Positions 8,088 to 17,372 of a stretch of 64,000 nucleotides of DNA are shown piece after piece. Numbering within the stretch: the stretch's first letter is position 1; the number at the start of each line of letters is the position of its first letter. Under the pieces are notes generated by a model. It did not search any database. It was not told where the DNA came from and saw only the letters and a program-made list of their open reading frames with translations. The position numbers and the translations under genes were made by a program. This DNA comes from an uncultured Sphingomonadaceae bacterium (lineage in GTDB: Bacteria > Pseudomonadota > Alphaproteobacteria > Sphingomonadales > Sphingomonadaceae), in NCBI GenBank assembly GCA_947488845.1, contig CANLBM010000011.1, forward strand, positions 1 to 64,000, in the 5' to 3' direction.

Positions 8088-9317
8088 TCAGGTCGCTGCT
8101 TGTGCCATCACTTGCGCTATAGCTTCGCAATAGTCTTCCAAATATTTGTCGGTAATGGTGTGATGCGTCAGAAACATTAAACTCGTTTCGCCCAGTTCTT
8201 TCGCTACGGGCAGTCGAGGGGAGGGCCGCCATCCGGTATCGTCGAACGCTTTCTCCAGATATACTTCCGAGCAACTCCCTTGAAATGCAGGAAAGCCTCG
8301 ATCGTTTATCGCAGCAACAATCCGGTCACGGTGCCAGCCGCTTTTCAAGCCCTGCGGTTTGACATAAGCGTAAAGGCGATAATGCGCATGTGTATCATTC
8401 TGGCTTGGTTCGGGAATTCTGACCGCCAGTGCGAAATCTTTGAGTTTCCGAGAAATTGAGCGCGCGATAAGATTACGCCGCCGGGTCCATTCCTTCAAGC
8501 GCTCAAGCTGTATTCTACCGATAGCAGCCTGAATTTCCAGCATCCGCCAGTTTGTGCCAAAGCTTTCATGAAGCCAACGAAAGCCCGGTTGATGTTCTCG
8601 ATTATAAACGGCATCCCAGCTTTTTCCATGGTCTTTGTAAGACCACATTTTGGTCCACAGCTCTTCGCTATCGGTGGTGACCATGCCACCTTCTCCACCG
8701 GTTGACATGATCTTGTCTTGGCAGAAGGACCAGGCTCCGATGTCGCCCATGGATCCAACCATTTTATCGCCAATTCGAGCCCCGTGAGCTTGAGCACAAT
8801 CCTCTATGACAAAAAGGTCATTTGCTTTGGCTAGCGCCATTATACCATGCATATCGCAAGGCCAGCCCGCCAAATGCACCGGAATAACAACTTTTGTCCT
8901 GGCGCTGATAACCTCAGCAATCGTGGCAGGGTCGATATTTCCGCTGTCGCGGTTAACATCGGCAAAAACGGGAGTTGCCCCCACATTTACGACTGATGAA
9001 ACAGATGCGATGAATGTTCTGGGTGTAACGATTACTTCATCGCCCGGACCGATCTCAAGTGCTTTAAGAGATACATCAAGGGCAAGAGTGCCGTTTGCCA
9101 ATGCGACAGCGTGCCTGGTACCGCACCATTTTGCGAACTCGTCCTCAAACTTCCGCCCTTCCTGCCCTGTCCAGTAATTGACATTGCCCGACTCCATAAC
9201 GCGGGCCACAGCCTCGATTTCCTGGCTGGAAAAGCTTGGCCAGATATTCGGTGATTTAGTAGTAATAATAAGTCCTTCGGGATGCTGGTTGAAAGGAAGG
9301 TTTTTGAATGTGATCAA
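8088..9317 (-). CDS. DegT/DnrJ/EryC1-family PLP sugar aminotransferase (PglE-like)
   Basis: A 409-residue fold-type I aminotransferase. Lys202 in the FCQDKIMSTGGEGG motif is the predicted pyridoxal-phosphate lysine, and VIEDCAQAHGA (about 170-180) carries the conserved Asp that binds the cofactor ring. The N-terminal YWTGQEGRKFE segment is typical of enzymes that aminate 4-keto sugar nucleotides, as PglE does for UDP-4-keto-6-deoxy-GlcNAc using glutamate. The only in-frame start near the family start position is TTG at 9317; no upstream ATG exists before a stop. It is the only gene on the minus strand within the polysaccharide locus, so it has its own promoter or was inserted separately. Confidence 0.85.
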   Translation of the reverse strand: MITFKNLPFNQHPEGLIITTKSPNIWPSFSSQEIEAVARVMESGNVNYWTGQEGRKFEDEFAKWCGTRHAVALANGTLALDVSLKALEIGPGDEVIVTPRTFIASVSSVVNVGATPVFADVNRDSGNIDPATIAEVISARTKVVIPVHLAGWPCDMHGIMALAKANDLFVIEDCAQAHGARIGDKMVGSMGDIGAWSFCQDKIMSTGGEGGMVTTDSEELWTKMWSYKDHGKSWDAVYNREHQPGFRWLHESFGTNWRMLEIQAAIGRIQLERLKEWTRRRNLIARSISRKLKDFALAVRIPEPSQNDTHAHYRLYAYVKPQGLKSGWHRDRIVAAINDRGFPAFQGSCSEVYLEKAFDDTGWRPSPRLPVAKELGETSLMFLTHHTITDKYLEDYCEAIAQVMAQAAT

Positions 9318-9535
9318 TAATGTTCTTAATACGGATTTTCCATTGCTTTTCCATCCAGAAAAATTCCGCTCGTGTTTGCTATCCCTGTTGGGGAATCGAT
9401 AAACTGGGCCGCCGGCTTGCTGAGCTATTGAATGTTGAAGCCAGTATGCTATTCGACCTTCGTTCTATGGCCGCGGCCTTATTGATGATTTTTTCCCTCT
9501 TCCTGAGACAGGTTTGACAATATCATGGACAGTTT

Positions 9536-10669
9536 ATGCGCGTATTGAGTGTATTTGGTACACGTCCTGAAGCCATAAAAATGGCTCCCGTGGTAAAAGC
9601 GATAATAGCCGCACCTGAATTGGACAGCATCGTGTGTGTGACCGGCCAACATGCTGAAATGCTCAAACAAGTGAACGACCTCTTTGAAATAGTGCCGGAC
9701 ATAGATCTGAAGATCATGCGGGCCGGACAGGGGCTAACCCATATCACCACAGCGGTGTTGCAGGACATGGAAAAAGTCATTGCCGAATATCGCCCAGATT
9801 TCATTCTTGTCCACGGCGACACCACCACGTCGACGGCGGCAGCTCTAGCCGCCTTTTATGCTGGTGTAGAAATTGGCCACGTGGAGGCGGGACTGCGGAC
9901 ATATAATCTGTCCTCGCCGTGGCCAGAAGAAGCGAACCGTCAAATCACCGGCCGACTTGCAAATTTGCATTTTGCTCCTACGCAGGCCGCTGCCGATAAC
10001 TTATCGAGCGAAGGCGTTGCATCGTCCTCGATAGAGATTACCGGCAATACGGTCATTGACGCGTTGAAACTCGTTGTAGCAAAACTGGATAGCGATCCAG
10101 ACCTTCGTGCGGAAATGAAGGATTGTTTTGGTGACCTCCGAGAGGATGCCCGGATGATTTTGGTGACAGGGCACCGGCGTGAAAGCTTCGGTGATGGTTT
10201 TGAACGAATTTGTGCTGCTCTGGTGGAAATAGCGCAAGAGTTTCCGGACGTTGATCTTGTTTATCCCGTGCATCTGAATCCTAAGGTACAAGAACCAGTG
10301 GAAAGACTGTTGTCGGGAATATCAAATATCCATCTTATTGAACCACAGGGATATTTGCCGTTCATCTATCTTATGAATCGCTGCCATCTGATAGTCACTG
10401 ACTCAGGCGGGGTGCAAGAAGAGGCGCCATCGCTCGGGAAGCCCGTTTTGGTAATGCGCGACACCACTGAACGAATGGAGGCTGTGGACGCCGGCACGGT
10501 CAAACTAGTCGGAACGGATGCGGAGAAGATAGTTGCCAACGTGCGGTTATTGCTGACGGATCATGTCGCCTACTCCAGAATGAGCAGCAGCCACAATCCA
10601 TATGGCGACGGTAATGCTTGTGGTCGGATAGTTCGACGGTTAATTGAGCACTCATCCGCCAAGTGCTAA
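9536..10669 (+). CDS. wecB: non-hydrolysing UDP-N-acetylglucosamine 2-epimerase
   Basis: A 377-residue enzyme that interconverts UDP-GlcNAc and UDP-ManNAc in the cytoplasm. Recognisable family motifs are the N-terminal GTRPEAIKMAPV, HGDTTTS near residue 93, HVEAGLRT near 115, a GHRRES segment near 208, and TDSGGVQEEAPSLGKPVL near 286. The length matches the family. It precedes the UDP-ManNAc dehydrogenase gene by 28 bases, and the pair would supply UDP-ManNAcA for the polymer. The ATG at 9536 begins directly at the conserved N-terminus. Confidence 0.95.
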   Translation: MRVLSVFGTRPEAIKMAPVVKAIIAAPELDSIVCVTGQHAEMLKQVNDLFEIVPDIDLKIMRAGQGLTHITTAVLQDMEKVIAEYRPDFILVHGDTTTSTAAALAAFYAGVEIGHVEAGLRTYNLSSPWPEEANRQITGRLANLHFAPTQAAADNLSSEGVASSSIEITGNTVIDALKLVVAKLDSDPDLRAEMKDCFGDLREDARMILVTGHRRESFGDGFERICAALVEIAQEFPDVDLVYPVHLNPKVQEPVERLLSGISNIHLIEPQGYLPFIYLMNRCHLIVTDSGGVQEEAPSLGKPVLVMRDTTERMEAVDAGTVKLVGTDAEKIVANVRLLLTDHVAYSRMSSSHNPYGDGNACGRIVRRLIEHSSAKC

Positions 10670-10697
10670 TAGTAACAGAGTCATAGGTTAGCTGATT

Positions 10698-11969
10698 ATG
10701 AAATTTGGAAGTATTTGTGTGGTAGGCCTAGGCTATATAGGTCTCCCAACCGCTGCTATTATTGCATCGCGGAAGCACCGTGTTATTGGTTTGGATGTTA
10801 ATCAAAATGTCGTTGATACTATCAACGGGGGCCGGAGCCATATTGTCGAGCCCGATCTCGACGAAATTCTGCGTGTTGCTGTTAGCGAAGGTTATCTTAC
10901 GGCAGTAACGGAGGCAGAGCCCGCAGACGCGTTTCTGATAGCGGTTCCAACTCCGTTCAAGAACAACCATGAGCCTGACGTTAGCTATATTGAAGCGGCC
11001 GTCAAAGCGATTGCCCCGGTATTGCAGCCTGGGAACTTGGTAATTCTGGAGTCGACCTCGCCTGTTGGCACAACCCAAAAAATATCCGAATGGCTGGCGC
11101 TAGAGCGACCGGACATGACCTTTCCACACGCCGCAGGCAATGAATCCGATATACGGGTTTCCCATTGTCCTGAGAGAGTTTTGCCGGGGAAAATATTGCA
11201 GGAACTCATAACCAATGACAGAGTGATTGGCGGACTTACTTCACGATGTTCAGAGCTATCAAAAGACCTTTATGAGATATTTGTAGAGGGACAGTTTGTT
11301 TTCACAGACGCGCAAACCGCAGAAATGTGCAAATTAACCGAGAACAGCTTTAGAGATGTTAACATTGCCTTCGCGAACGAACTGTCACTTATCTGCGATA
11401 AGTTAGGTATTGAAGTATGGGAGCTGATAAAATTGGCGAACCTACATCCTCGAGTTGACATCCTACAACCAGGCCCGGGCGTCGGCGGGCACTGTATTGC
11501 TGTTGATCCATGGTTCATCATTCACTCTGCTCCGGAAGAGGCGAAGTTAATAAAGCAAGCAAGGCTAGTGAATGACGGCAAGCCGACATGGGTCATGGAA
11601 AAAGTTGCTGCTGCTGCCGCGCTATTGCGAAGACGCGATGGACTGAAGACGATTCGGGTGGCCTGTTTGGGCCTAGCCTTCAAGCCCGACATAGATGATC
11701 TTCGAGAAAGCCCTGCGCTTGATATTTGCGCGATGTTATCCGAGATCGCTGCGATCGAAGTATTGGCGGTTGAGCCACACATCGAGAGTTTGCCAGATTC
11801 TATTGGTCGGAACGTTAAATTGACCTCAGCACAACAAGCAGTGGCACAAGCGGATGTCGTTGTGTTGCTGGTCGACCATACCGCTTTTCAGGATATCCCG
11901 CTTGATTCCCTGTCGGGGAAGCAAATCATCGATGTGAGGGGTTTTTGGAGCGGTAAAATCTTACCCTGA
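10698..11969 (+). CDS. wecC: UDP-N-acetyl-D-mannosamine dehydrogenase
   Basis: A 423-residue NAD-dependent four-electron dehydrogenase that oxidises UDP-ManNAc to UDP-ManNAcA. The N-terminal Rossmann fold begins [15 protein letters not shown], and the catalytic Cys at about residue 266 lies in [16 protein letters not shown]-terminal nucleotide-sugar binding domain includes [17 protein letters not shown]. The length matches WecC. It follows wecB by 28 bases and likely forms one transcription unit with it and with the Gmd-like gene 34 bases downstream. Confidence 0.94.
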   Translation: MKFGSICVVGLGYIGLPTAAIIASRKHRVIGLDVNQNVVDTINGGRSHIVEPDLDEILRVAVSEGYLTAVTEAEPADAFLIAVPTPFKNNHEPDVSYIEAAVKAIAPVLQPGNLVILESTSPVGTTQKISEWLALERPDMTFPHAAGNESDIRVSHCPERVLPGKILQELITNDRVIGGLTSRCSELSKDLYEIFVEGQFVFTDAQTAEMCKLTENSFRDVNIAFANELSLICDKLGIEVWELIKLANLHPRVDILQPGPGVGGHCIAVDPWFIIHSAPEEAKLIKQARLVNDGKPTWVMEKVAAAAALLRRRDGLKTIRVACLGLAFKPDIDDLRESPALDICAMLSEIAAIEVLAVEPHIESLPDSIGRNVKLTSAQQAVAQADVVVLLVDHTAFQDIPLDSLSGKQIIDVRGFWSGKILP

Positions 11970-12003
11970 CAAGACAGATACTCAGATTCAAAAGGACGAG
12001 ACA

Positions 12004-13038
12004 ATGAAAGTTGCGATCATCACCGGGATAACGGGCCAGGACGGCGCGTATTTGGCGCAGTTCCTACTCGGGAACGGTTACAAAGTGATAGGGACTTATC
12101 GACGTACAAGCTCGGTGAATTTTTGGCGCCTAGATTATCTGGGTATTACAAACCACGATGATATGGAGTTGGTGGAATATGATCTCACAGATGCAGGGTC
12201 CGCGATCCGTCTAATAGACAAATATAGACCCGTCGAAATTTACAATCTCGCTGCACAGAGTTTTGTCGGCGTATCTTTTGACCAGCCGATAACTACCGCA
12301 CAGATAACAGGACTTGGGCCAGTGCATCTTCTGGAAGCCATAAGGGTGATTGATCGACAGATAAAATTTTATCAGGCATCCACTTCGGAAATGTTCGGAT
12401 TGGTCCAGCAAGTACCCCAAACCGAGACCACCGCTTTCTATCCCAGGAGCCCGTATGGAGCAGCAAAGCTCTATGCCCATAGCATGGTGGTGAACTATCG
12501 AGAAGCTTACGACATTTTCGCGAGTAGTGGGATTTTGTTCAATCATGAATCACCGCTACGCGGGAAAGAATTTGTGACGCGGAAAATCACAGATTCAGTA
12601 GCTAGAATAAAGCAGGGAAAACAAGAGTATCTGGAATTGGGTAACATCGATGCCAAGCGTGACTGGGGATATGCAGAGGACTATGTCCGCGGGATGTACG
12701 CCATGCTTCAACACGATGTGGCGGACACTTTTGTTCTAGCTACCAATCGGACGCTATCAGTGCGAGACTTCGTGACAATGAGTTTTTCAGCTGCGGATAT
12801 TGATCTGGACTGGCATGGAACGGGAGTCGGTGAATATGCTGTGGACCGCGCAACGGGGGCGAAAAAAGTACTAATCAACCCAGAGTTTTACCGGCCAAGT
12901 GAAGTCGATCTTCTGATCGGTGATGCATCCAAAGCCAATAAATTGTTAAACTGGCGACCGGATATCAGCGTCGAAGACTTGTGCCGTTTAATGGTGGAGG
13001 CAGATATGAAAAGGGTGAGCGCGGAGAAAGCTGACTGA
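12004..13038 (+). CDS. gmd: GDP-mannose 4,6-dehydratase
   Basis: A 344-residue extended short-chain dehydrogenase that converts GDP-mannose to GDP-4-keto-6-deoxymannose. Diagnostic motifs are [12 protein letters not shown] (dinucleotide binding), [20 protein letters not shown] and the YGAAKLYAH catalytic Tyr/Lys pair, followed by FNHESPLRG and [11 protein letters not shown], all typical of Gmd. An AAAGGACGAG ribosome-binding region precedes the ATG. The stop overlaps the next start by one base (TGATG), pairing it with the downstream reductase. Confidence 0.95.
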   Translation: MKVAIITGITGQDGAYLAQFLLGNGYKVIGTYRRTSSVNFWRLDYLGITNHDDMELVEYDLTDAGSAIRLIDKYRPVEIYNLAAQSFVGVSFDQPITTAQITGLGPVHLLEAIRVIDRQIKFYQASTSEMFGLVQQVPQTETTAFYPRSPYGAAKLYAHSMVVNYREAYDIFASSGILFNHESPLRGKEFVTRKITDSVARIKQGKQEYLELGNIDAKRDWGYAEDYVRGMYAMLQHDVADTFVLATNRTLSVRDFVTMSFSAADIDLDWHGTGVGEYAVDRATGAKKVLINPEFYRPSEVDLLIGDASKANKLLNWRPDISVEDLCRLMVEADMKRVSAEKAD

Positions 13039-13925
13039 TGCGTGTTTTTATAACCGGTGCATCCGGTTTTACAGGACTGCATTTGACGCGGCACCTGCGG
13101 GAGCAGGGCCACGATATCATTCCCACTGGGCAAGAGCCAAGTAGCGAACTCGATGGATATCGCCAAGTGGACCTTATGGACAGCGCTCATGTTCTTGCGG
13201 TCGTTCGGGACACTTTGCCGACGCATATCGTTCATTTGGCTGCCAAATCACATGTGATAGGGGAGCCGCTGGATTTTTATCGTGTAAATTTGCGAGGCAC
13301 TGAAAATTTGCTTTCGGCAATAGAAAAATCAGGCGCGACCTGTCAGAAGATTATCATCGCTAGCAGTGCCAATGTATACGGAAATGCAGATAGCCGATAT
13401 ATTTCTGAAACCCTCGCCTATCAACCGATGAACCACTACGGGATGAGCAAGGTTGCCGTTGAACTGGCCGCACTGCATTGGTTTAGCAAGCTACCTGTCG
13501 TCATAGCGCGGCCGTTCAATTATATTGGTCCCGGCCAGTCTGAAAATTTCGTTTTCCAGAAAATTGTCAAAGCTTTCAAACGGCGCGACCCTGCCTTGCG
13601 GCTGGGAAATATCGATGTTTTTCGGGATATTTCGGATGTCCGGTTTGTAGTGTCCGCTTATGAGGCTTTGCTGTGCCACGGGACAATCGGCGAGACCTAT
13701 AATATTTGTTCGGGGCAAGCCGTGTCAATCGGAGAAGCTATCCAGATGGTGGCCGAAATATCTGGACACACGCTCAATATTCAAACAGATGAACGCCTGG
13801 TGCGAGAAAATGAGATAACCTATCTTTGTGGGGACCCATCCAAGCTTCGCGCGCTAGCGCACAGCTTTGAGCATATCGATTTGATCGAAACTCTTCGGAC
13901 CATGTATGACGCGGCTTCGGAATGA
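13038..13925 (+). CDS. NAD(P)-dependent epimerase/reductase, GDP-4-keto-6-deoxy-D-mannose reductase-like
   Basis: A 295-residue short-chain dehydrogenase with ITGASGFTGLHL at the N-terminus and the catalytic YGMSK motif near residues 134-138. Its one-base overlap with gmd suggests that it reduces the keto sugar made by Gmd, giving GDP-D-rhamnose (Rmd type). Its length and the motifs RPFNYIGPGQ and FRDISDV support a reductase of that group rather than GDP-fucose synthase. Exact stereochemistry cannot be read from sequence. Confidence 0.82.
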   Translation: MRVFITGASGFTGLHLTRHLREQGHDIIPTGQEPSSELDGYRQVDLMDSAHVLAVVRDTLPTHIVHLAAKSHVIGEPLDFYRVNLRGTENLLSAIEKSGATCQKIIIASSANVYGNADSRYISETLAYQPMNHYGMSKVAVELAALHWFSKLPVVIARPFNYIGPGQSENFVFQKIVKAFKRRDPALRLGNIDVFRDISDVRFVVSAYEALLCHGTIGETYNICSGQAVSIGEAIQMVAEISGHTLNIQTDERLVRENEITYLCGDPSKLRALAHSFEHIDLIETLRTMYDAASE

Positions 13926-13948
13926 CAGAAATAATGGGTTGAAAATTA

Positions 13949-14983
13949 GTGCGGATATGTTTTTTTGCCAACCTCTCCCAGCATGAAAATTGGCGTGAGA
14001 TGTTCGATAAAATCGAATTCTATCGCGTAGATATCATGCTTCTTCGCGAGATGGGTCATGAAGTCATTTTGGCAGGCTCACCATCGATGATCGATAAGAC
14101 AGCAGACCTTTACTATTGCTGGTGGTGGGGACATGCGCCCTATGTTTTCCCCTGGGCCTGGCTGAGGGGTAAGCCAGTTGTTATCACCGGAGCATTTGAC
14201 TACGCCACGTGTAGAGAGGAACTGCCAGGGACCTGCTATCTGGACAGGCCGATTTGGCAAAAGCTGATTCTTGCCGGGATGCTCCGGATCGCCAGCGCCA
14301 ATCTTTTTATATCGCAATATGAATATTCTGAGGTAACTTCTCATCTGAAAGTCCGAAAACCAACCTTGGTTCCCCTTGCTATCGACTTGGAAAAATATGC
14401 CCCTTCGTCTAATATAGCTAAAGGCGATTACTTTTTTGCTGTTGCGCTATCAACTCGAGAAAATGCGATTAGGAAGGGGTTGCCTCAAACAATTCGTGCT
14501 TTCGCTCGATTTTTGGCAGACTATCCCCAAACAGAATTAAAGATAGCAGGTAAGACTGGTGAGTATACCGAAAACCTGAAGGCCTTGGCTCGAGAACTAT
14601 GTATCGAAGAGAAAGTCGAGTTCCTGGGAATGGTATCCGAAGAGGAGAAGATTCGACATTACAGACAATGTATCGGCTATGTGCAGCCCTCGCTATATGA
14701 GGGATTCGGGCTTGCCATTGCAGAGGCGGTCGCAAGCGGCGCCCGCATCATCACGTCGGACAGAGGTGCGGTACCAGAGGTGGCCGGTCCGGATGGCATA
14801 ATTGTTGACCCAAATGATATTGAAGCTATCGCAACGGCAATGAGGACTGTAATCGAAACACCGATGGATGGGAGAGAGAATGTTATGCGCCATCATTGGA
14901 TAAAAGACAGATATTCGTATGACAAGCGGCGAAGCGGTTTGGAGAAAGTAGTCAACAGTGTCGCGGTCACCACAGTGCGATAA
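13949..14983 (+). CDS. glycosyltransferase family 4
   Basis: A 344-residue GT-B fold glycosyltransferase. The C-terminal half carries the GT4 signature YVQPSLYEGFGLAIAEA (about residues 247-263) followed by GARIITSDRGAVPEVAG, which binds the nucleotide-sugar. The start is GTG at 13949, just ahead of the conserved RICFFAN opening, 23 bases after the upstream stop. It follows the two GDP-deoxyhexose genes, so a GDP-linked donor such as GDP-rhamnose or GDP-mannose is a reasonable guess, but the donor and acceptor are not determined. Confidence 0.85.
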   Translation: MRICFFANLSQHENWREMFDKIEFYRVDIMLLREMGHEVILAGSPSMIDKTADLYYCWWWGHAPYVFPWAWLRGKPVVITGAFDYATCREELPGTCYLDRPIWQKLILAGMLRIASANLFISQYEYSEVTSHLKVRKPTLVPLAIDLEKYAPSSNIAKGDYFFAVALSTRENAIRKGLPQTIRAFARFLADYPQTELKIAGKTGEYTENLKALARELCIEEKVEFLGMVSEEEKIRHYRQCIGYVQPSLYEGFGLAIAEAVASGARIITSDRGAVPEVAGPDGIIVDPNDIEAIATAMRTVIETPMDGRENVMRHHWIKDRYSYDKRRSGLEKVVNSVAVTTVR

Positions 14984-15085
14984 CAGACCGGCCCGATCAT
15001 CAGTCCAATGACTACACAATTGGCGCTTTGCGGGAGTGCGCCACTAAGAAAAATCTCCTTGGAAGATAGAGGGTATCCATAAGTT

Positions 15086-15850
15086 ATGAATAACCAAGCG
15101 GTTTTGGGTCAATTTCTGCGACCTGTCGGTCAGTTCGATCTCATTAGATTGGGTAGTGATAGTGATGGCGGATATCTGGTGGTCAAGCAGGATGTGGAAA
15201 ATGCCGACATCCTGGTGTCGCTTGGTATCTGTGATGACTGGTCGTTTGAGGCCGCGTTTCTGAAAGCGAACAATGTCCCCCTGGAGGCATTTGACGGCAG
15301 CATAAGCCTTTTTGACCTGTTCAAAATGTTCATCAAATCGTCTCTCCAGTTTTTCAACCTTAAAAGGCTGTCACATTCAATTTTTGCGTTGGCCAGCTAC
15401 AAGTCCTTTTTTTCAGGCACCAAGCGGCACCACAAATATTTTGTGGGATACGACAAGGAGCCGAATTTCATCGCCTTGAAATCCATTTTCGACCAATATG
15501 TGGGTGCAAACGGCCGGGCATTCCTCAAGATTGATATCGAGGGATGGGAGTATAGAATTTTGGACGACCTGCTTGCCGTCGCTGATAGGCTTTCTGGCCT
15601 TGTGATCGAGTTTCACGATGTTGATTTGCACAGCGACTCCATAGAGCGCTTTGTAAATAAGCTACCCCTGGATGTAGCGCATGTACATTGTAACAACTTT
15701 GCAGATATCAATCCGGACCAAACCCCGCTGGTGATTGAGGTTTCATTCTCGAACGCTAAGAGAATTGCAGATAGCGCTTTGACTTTTCCGCACCGGTTGG
15801 ACTCGCCCAACAACGTGAAAAAGGCTGACTATCAAATTGCTTTCAAATAG
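15086..15850 (+). CDS. FkbM-family methyltransferase-like protein
   Basis: A 254-residue protein with features of FkbM-type SAM-dependent methyltransferases: LGSDSDGGYLV near the N-terminus, a central VGYDKEPN strand-loop and FLKIDIEGWEYRILDDL (about residues 147-163). In polysaccharide loci such enzymes often O-methylate a sugar. The N-terminal region is somewhat unlike classical FkbM, so the substrate and even the activity are unproven. It lies just upstream of the flippase gene in the same direction. Confidence 0.72.
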   Translation: MNNQAVLGQFLRPVGQFDLIRLGSDSDGGYLVVKQDVENADILVSLGICDDWSFEAAFLKANNVPLEAFDGSISLFDLFKMFIKSSLQFFNLKRLSHSIFALASYKSFFSGTKRHHKYFVGYDKEPNFIALKSIFDQYVGANGRAFLKIDIEGWEYRILDDLLAVADRLSGLVIEFHDVDLHSDSIERFVNKLPLDVAHVHCNNFADINPDQTPLVIEVSFSNAKRIADSALTFPHRLDSPNNVKKADYQIAFK

Positions 15851-15865
15851 CATTTTGACAATTTC

Positions 15866-17137
15866 TTGTTTCGAGATGCGGCTGTGTTAGGAAAGAAATA
15901 TCTGGCAATTCTGAAGCGCCGTTTCGAGGCTGGCGGATTCTTGCCTTTATTCATCCTGATGATAGCGGTGCAAGGCACGGTACTGGTCAGCCAGAGTCTA
16001 TCAACGCTGATTCTCGATCCAGCCGAAATTGGTACTATCCGCACGTTTGAAAGTGTTGTCTCCGTTCTGGTGATCGTGGCCGGCTTTGGTGCTCCTACTC
16101 TCGCGATGCGAGACACCGCTGCGGCAGGCGTTGAACACAGGGGAGAGGCCATCCGCAATCTCCTCATTCTACCGCTAATCGGCGTGACTATTGTGGCGAT
16201 GTTGTTGCTGGTGACCCTGGCGCTCGATCTTGCATTCATGCGCCCCCTTAAGGAATTGGTCGTTTTTGCCCTTTTTCTAATCCTAAGCATCAATATTACG
16301 CGACTTGTATCAGCCATCAGTCAGGGCCTGATGATCGTACCAAGGATATATATCGTCGTTTTTATCGGGTCTCTGCTTGCAATTGCGGCCCACATTGTCG
16401 GAGCGAGTCAGAAGACGCTGGTTTCCTGGATTTCCGGGCGCTTAATCGGGGAGTTGATTCTGGCTTCGTCAATTTTGGCAGCATCGATAAAATACTGGCC
16501 CGAAATCCAATGGACAAGAAAATTCCAGATCTTGCCATTGCTAAAAACAGCGGCTCGCGCGACGCTTGTGAACTTTTCGCTAATTTTTCGAATGGCCGCC
16601 GATGCCGCCCCCATTGTTCTGCTGGGCATATACGGCGCCGTGAGTGATGATATTGGCAATTTCGGTGTCGCGACGCTCTTTCTGACCTTTGCCACATTGC
16701 CCATAACGATCATGACACAAAACGGATTGCCCCAGATAGTTTCAGCTGCTGGCGCGCGCCAACAGGATTTGATAGATGTTTTGAAACGGCGTTTATTGTT
16801 CGGGTCGATAATTATTGCGACAGTGATAATTGCGGGCATTTCATTGTTAAGATTTGCAATTGATTCGCAATATGATGATGCATTTCTGGCTGCAATGGTG
16901 CTAACCGCTACGCTACCGCTGAAGACATACGTTATTTTCAGTGGAACGATATTATTGGCGTATAATCGCTATGCGTTAGCTTTGATAACCAATTTTCTGG
17001 AACTGCTGCTTATTGTTTTGATTTTTCCGGTCCTTGGGGCGCAAGTCGATATAATAACGGCCGTGATTGCCGTCATTTCCGGAGCATCACTGTCTTCTTT
17101 CGTGCTGCTTCTTTTCAGAAACAATGTTCGTAAATGA
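15866..17137 (+). CDS. oligosaccharide flippase (Wzx-like, MOP superfamily)
   Basis: A 423-residue polytopic membrane protein with about twelve hydrophobic helices and little else, fitting a Wzx flippase that moves undecaprenyl-linked repeat units to the periplasm. Basic residues cluster in the N-terminus (residues 10-20, LGKKYLAILKRRFE), with GTVLVSQSLSTLILDPAEIGT in two pieces after it. The most likely start is TTG at 15866, 16 bases after the preceding stop; no in-frame ATG fits better. A second flippase of the same superfamily is at 53029-54378. Confidence 0.85.
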   Translation: MFRDAAVLGKKYLAILKRRFEAGGFLPLFILMIAVQGTVLVSQSLSTLILDPAEIGTIRTFESVVSVLVIVAGFGAPTLAMRDTAAAGVEHRGEAIRNLLILPLIGVTIVAMLLLVTLALDLAFMRPLKELVVFALFLILSINITRLVSAISQGLMIVPRIYIVVFIGSLLAIAAHIVGASQKTLVSWISGRLIGELILASSILAASIKYWPEIQWTRKFQILPLLKTAARATLVNFSLIFRMAADAAPIVLLGIYGAVSDDIGNFGVATLFLTFATLPITIMTQNGLPQIVSAAGARQQDLIDVLKRRLLFGSIIIATVIIAGISLLRFAIDSQYDDAFLAAMVLTATLPLKTYVIFSGTILLAYNRYALALITNFLELLLIVLIFPVLGAQVDIITAVIAVISGASLSSFVLLLFRNNVRK

Positions 17138-17372
17138 GGGAGATAAGGCCTTCGACGAGTTATCCTGGTAACCACGGCAATCATCAACAGATGTTTTTGA
17201 TTTATTCAGGCTTCCAAAATATTTAACGTAACATAAGTGTTCCAAGCGCGGTAACAATCTACTACCCAGAGCAGCACAGAACCGTTTTCACCTGAGTGCA
17301 GATTATTACATTTATGCATTCTATCACATGCTTTTTCCCAAGCTGGTATTCCAACTTTAGAAGTCTATTGTT

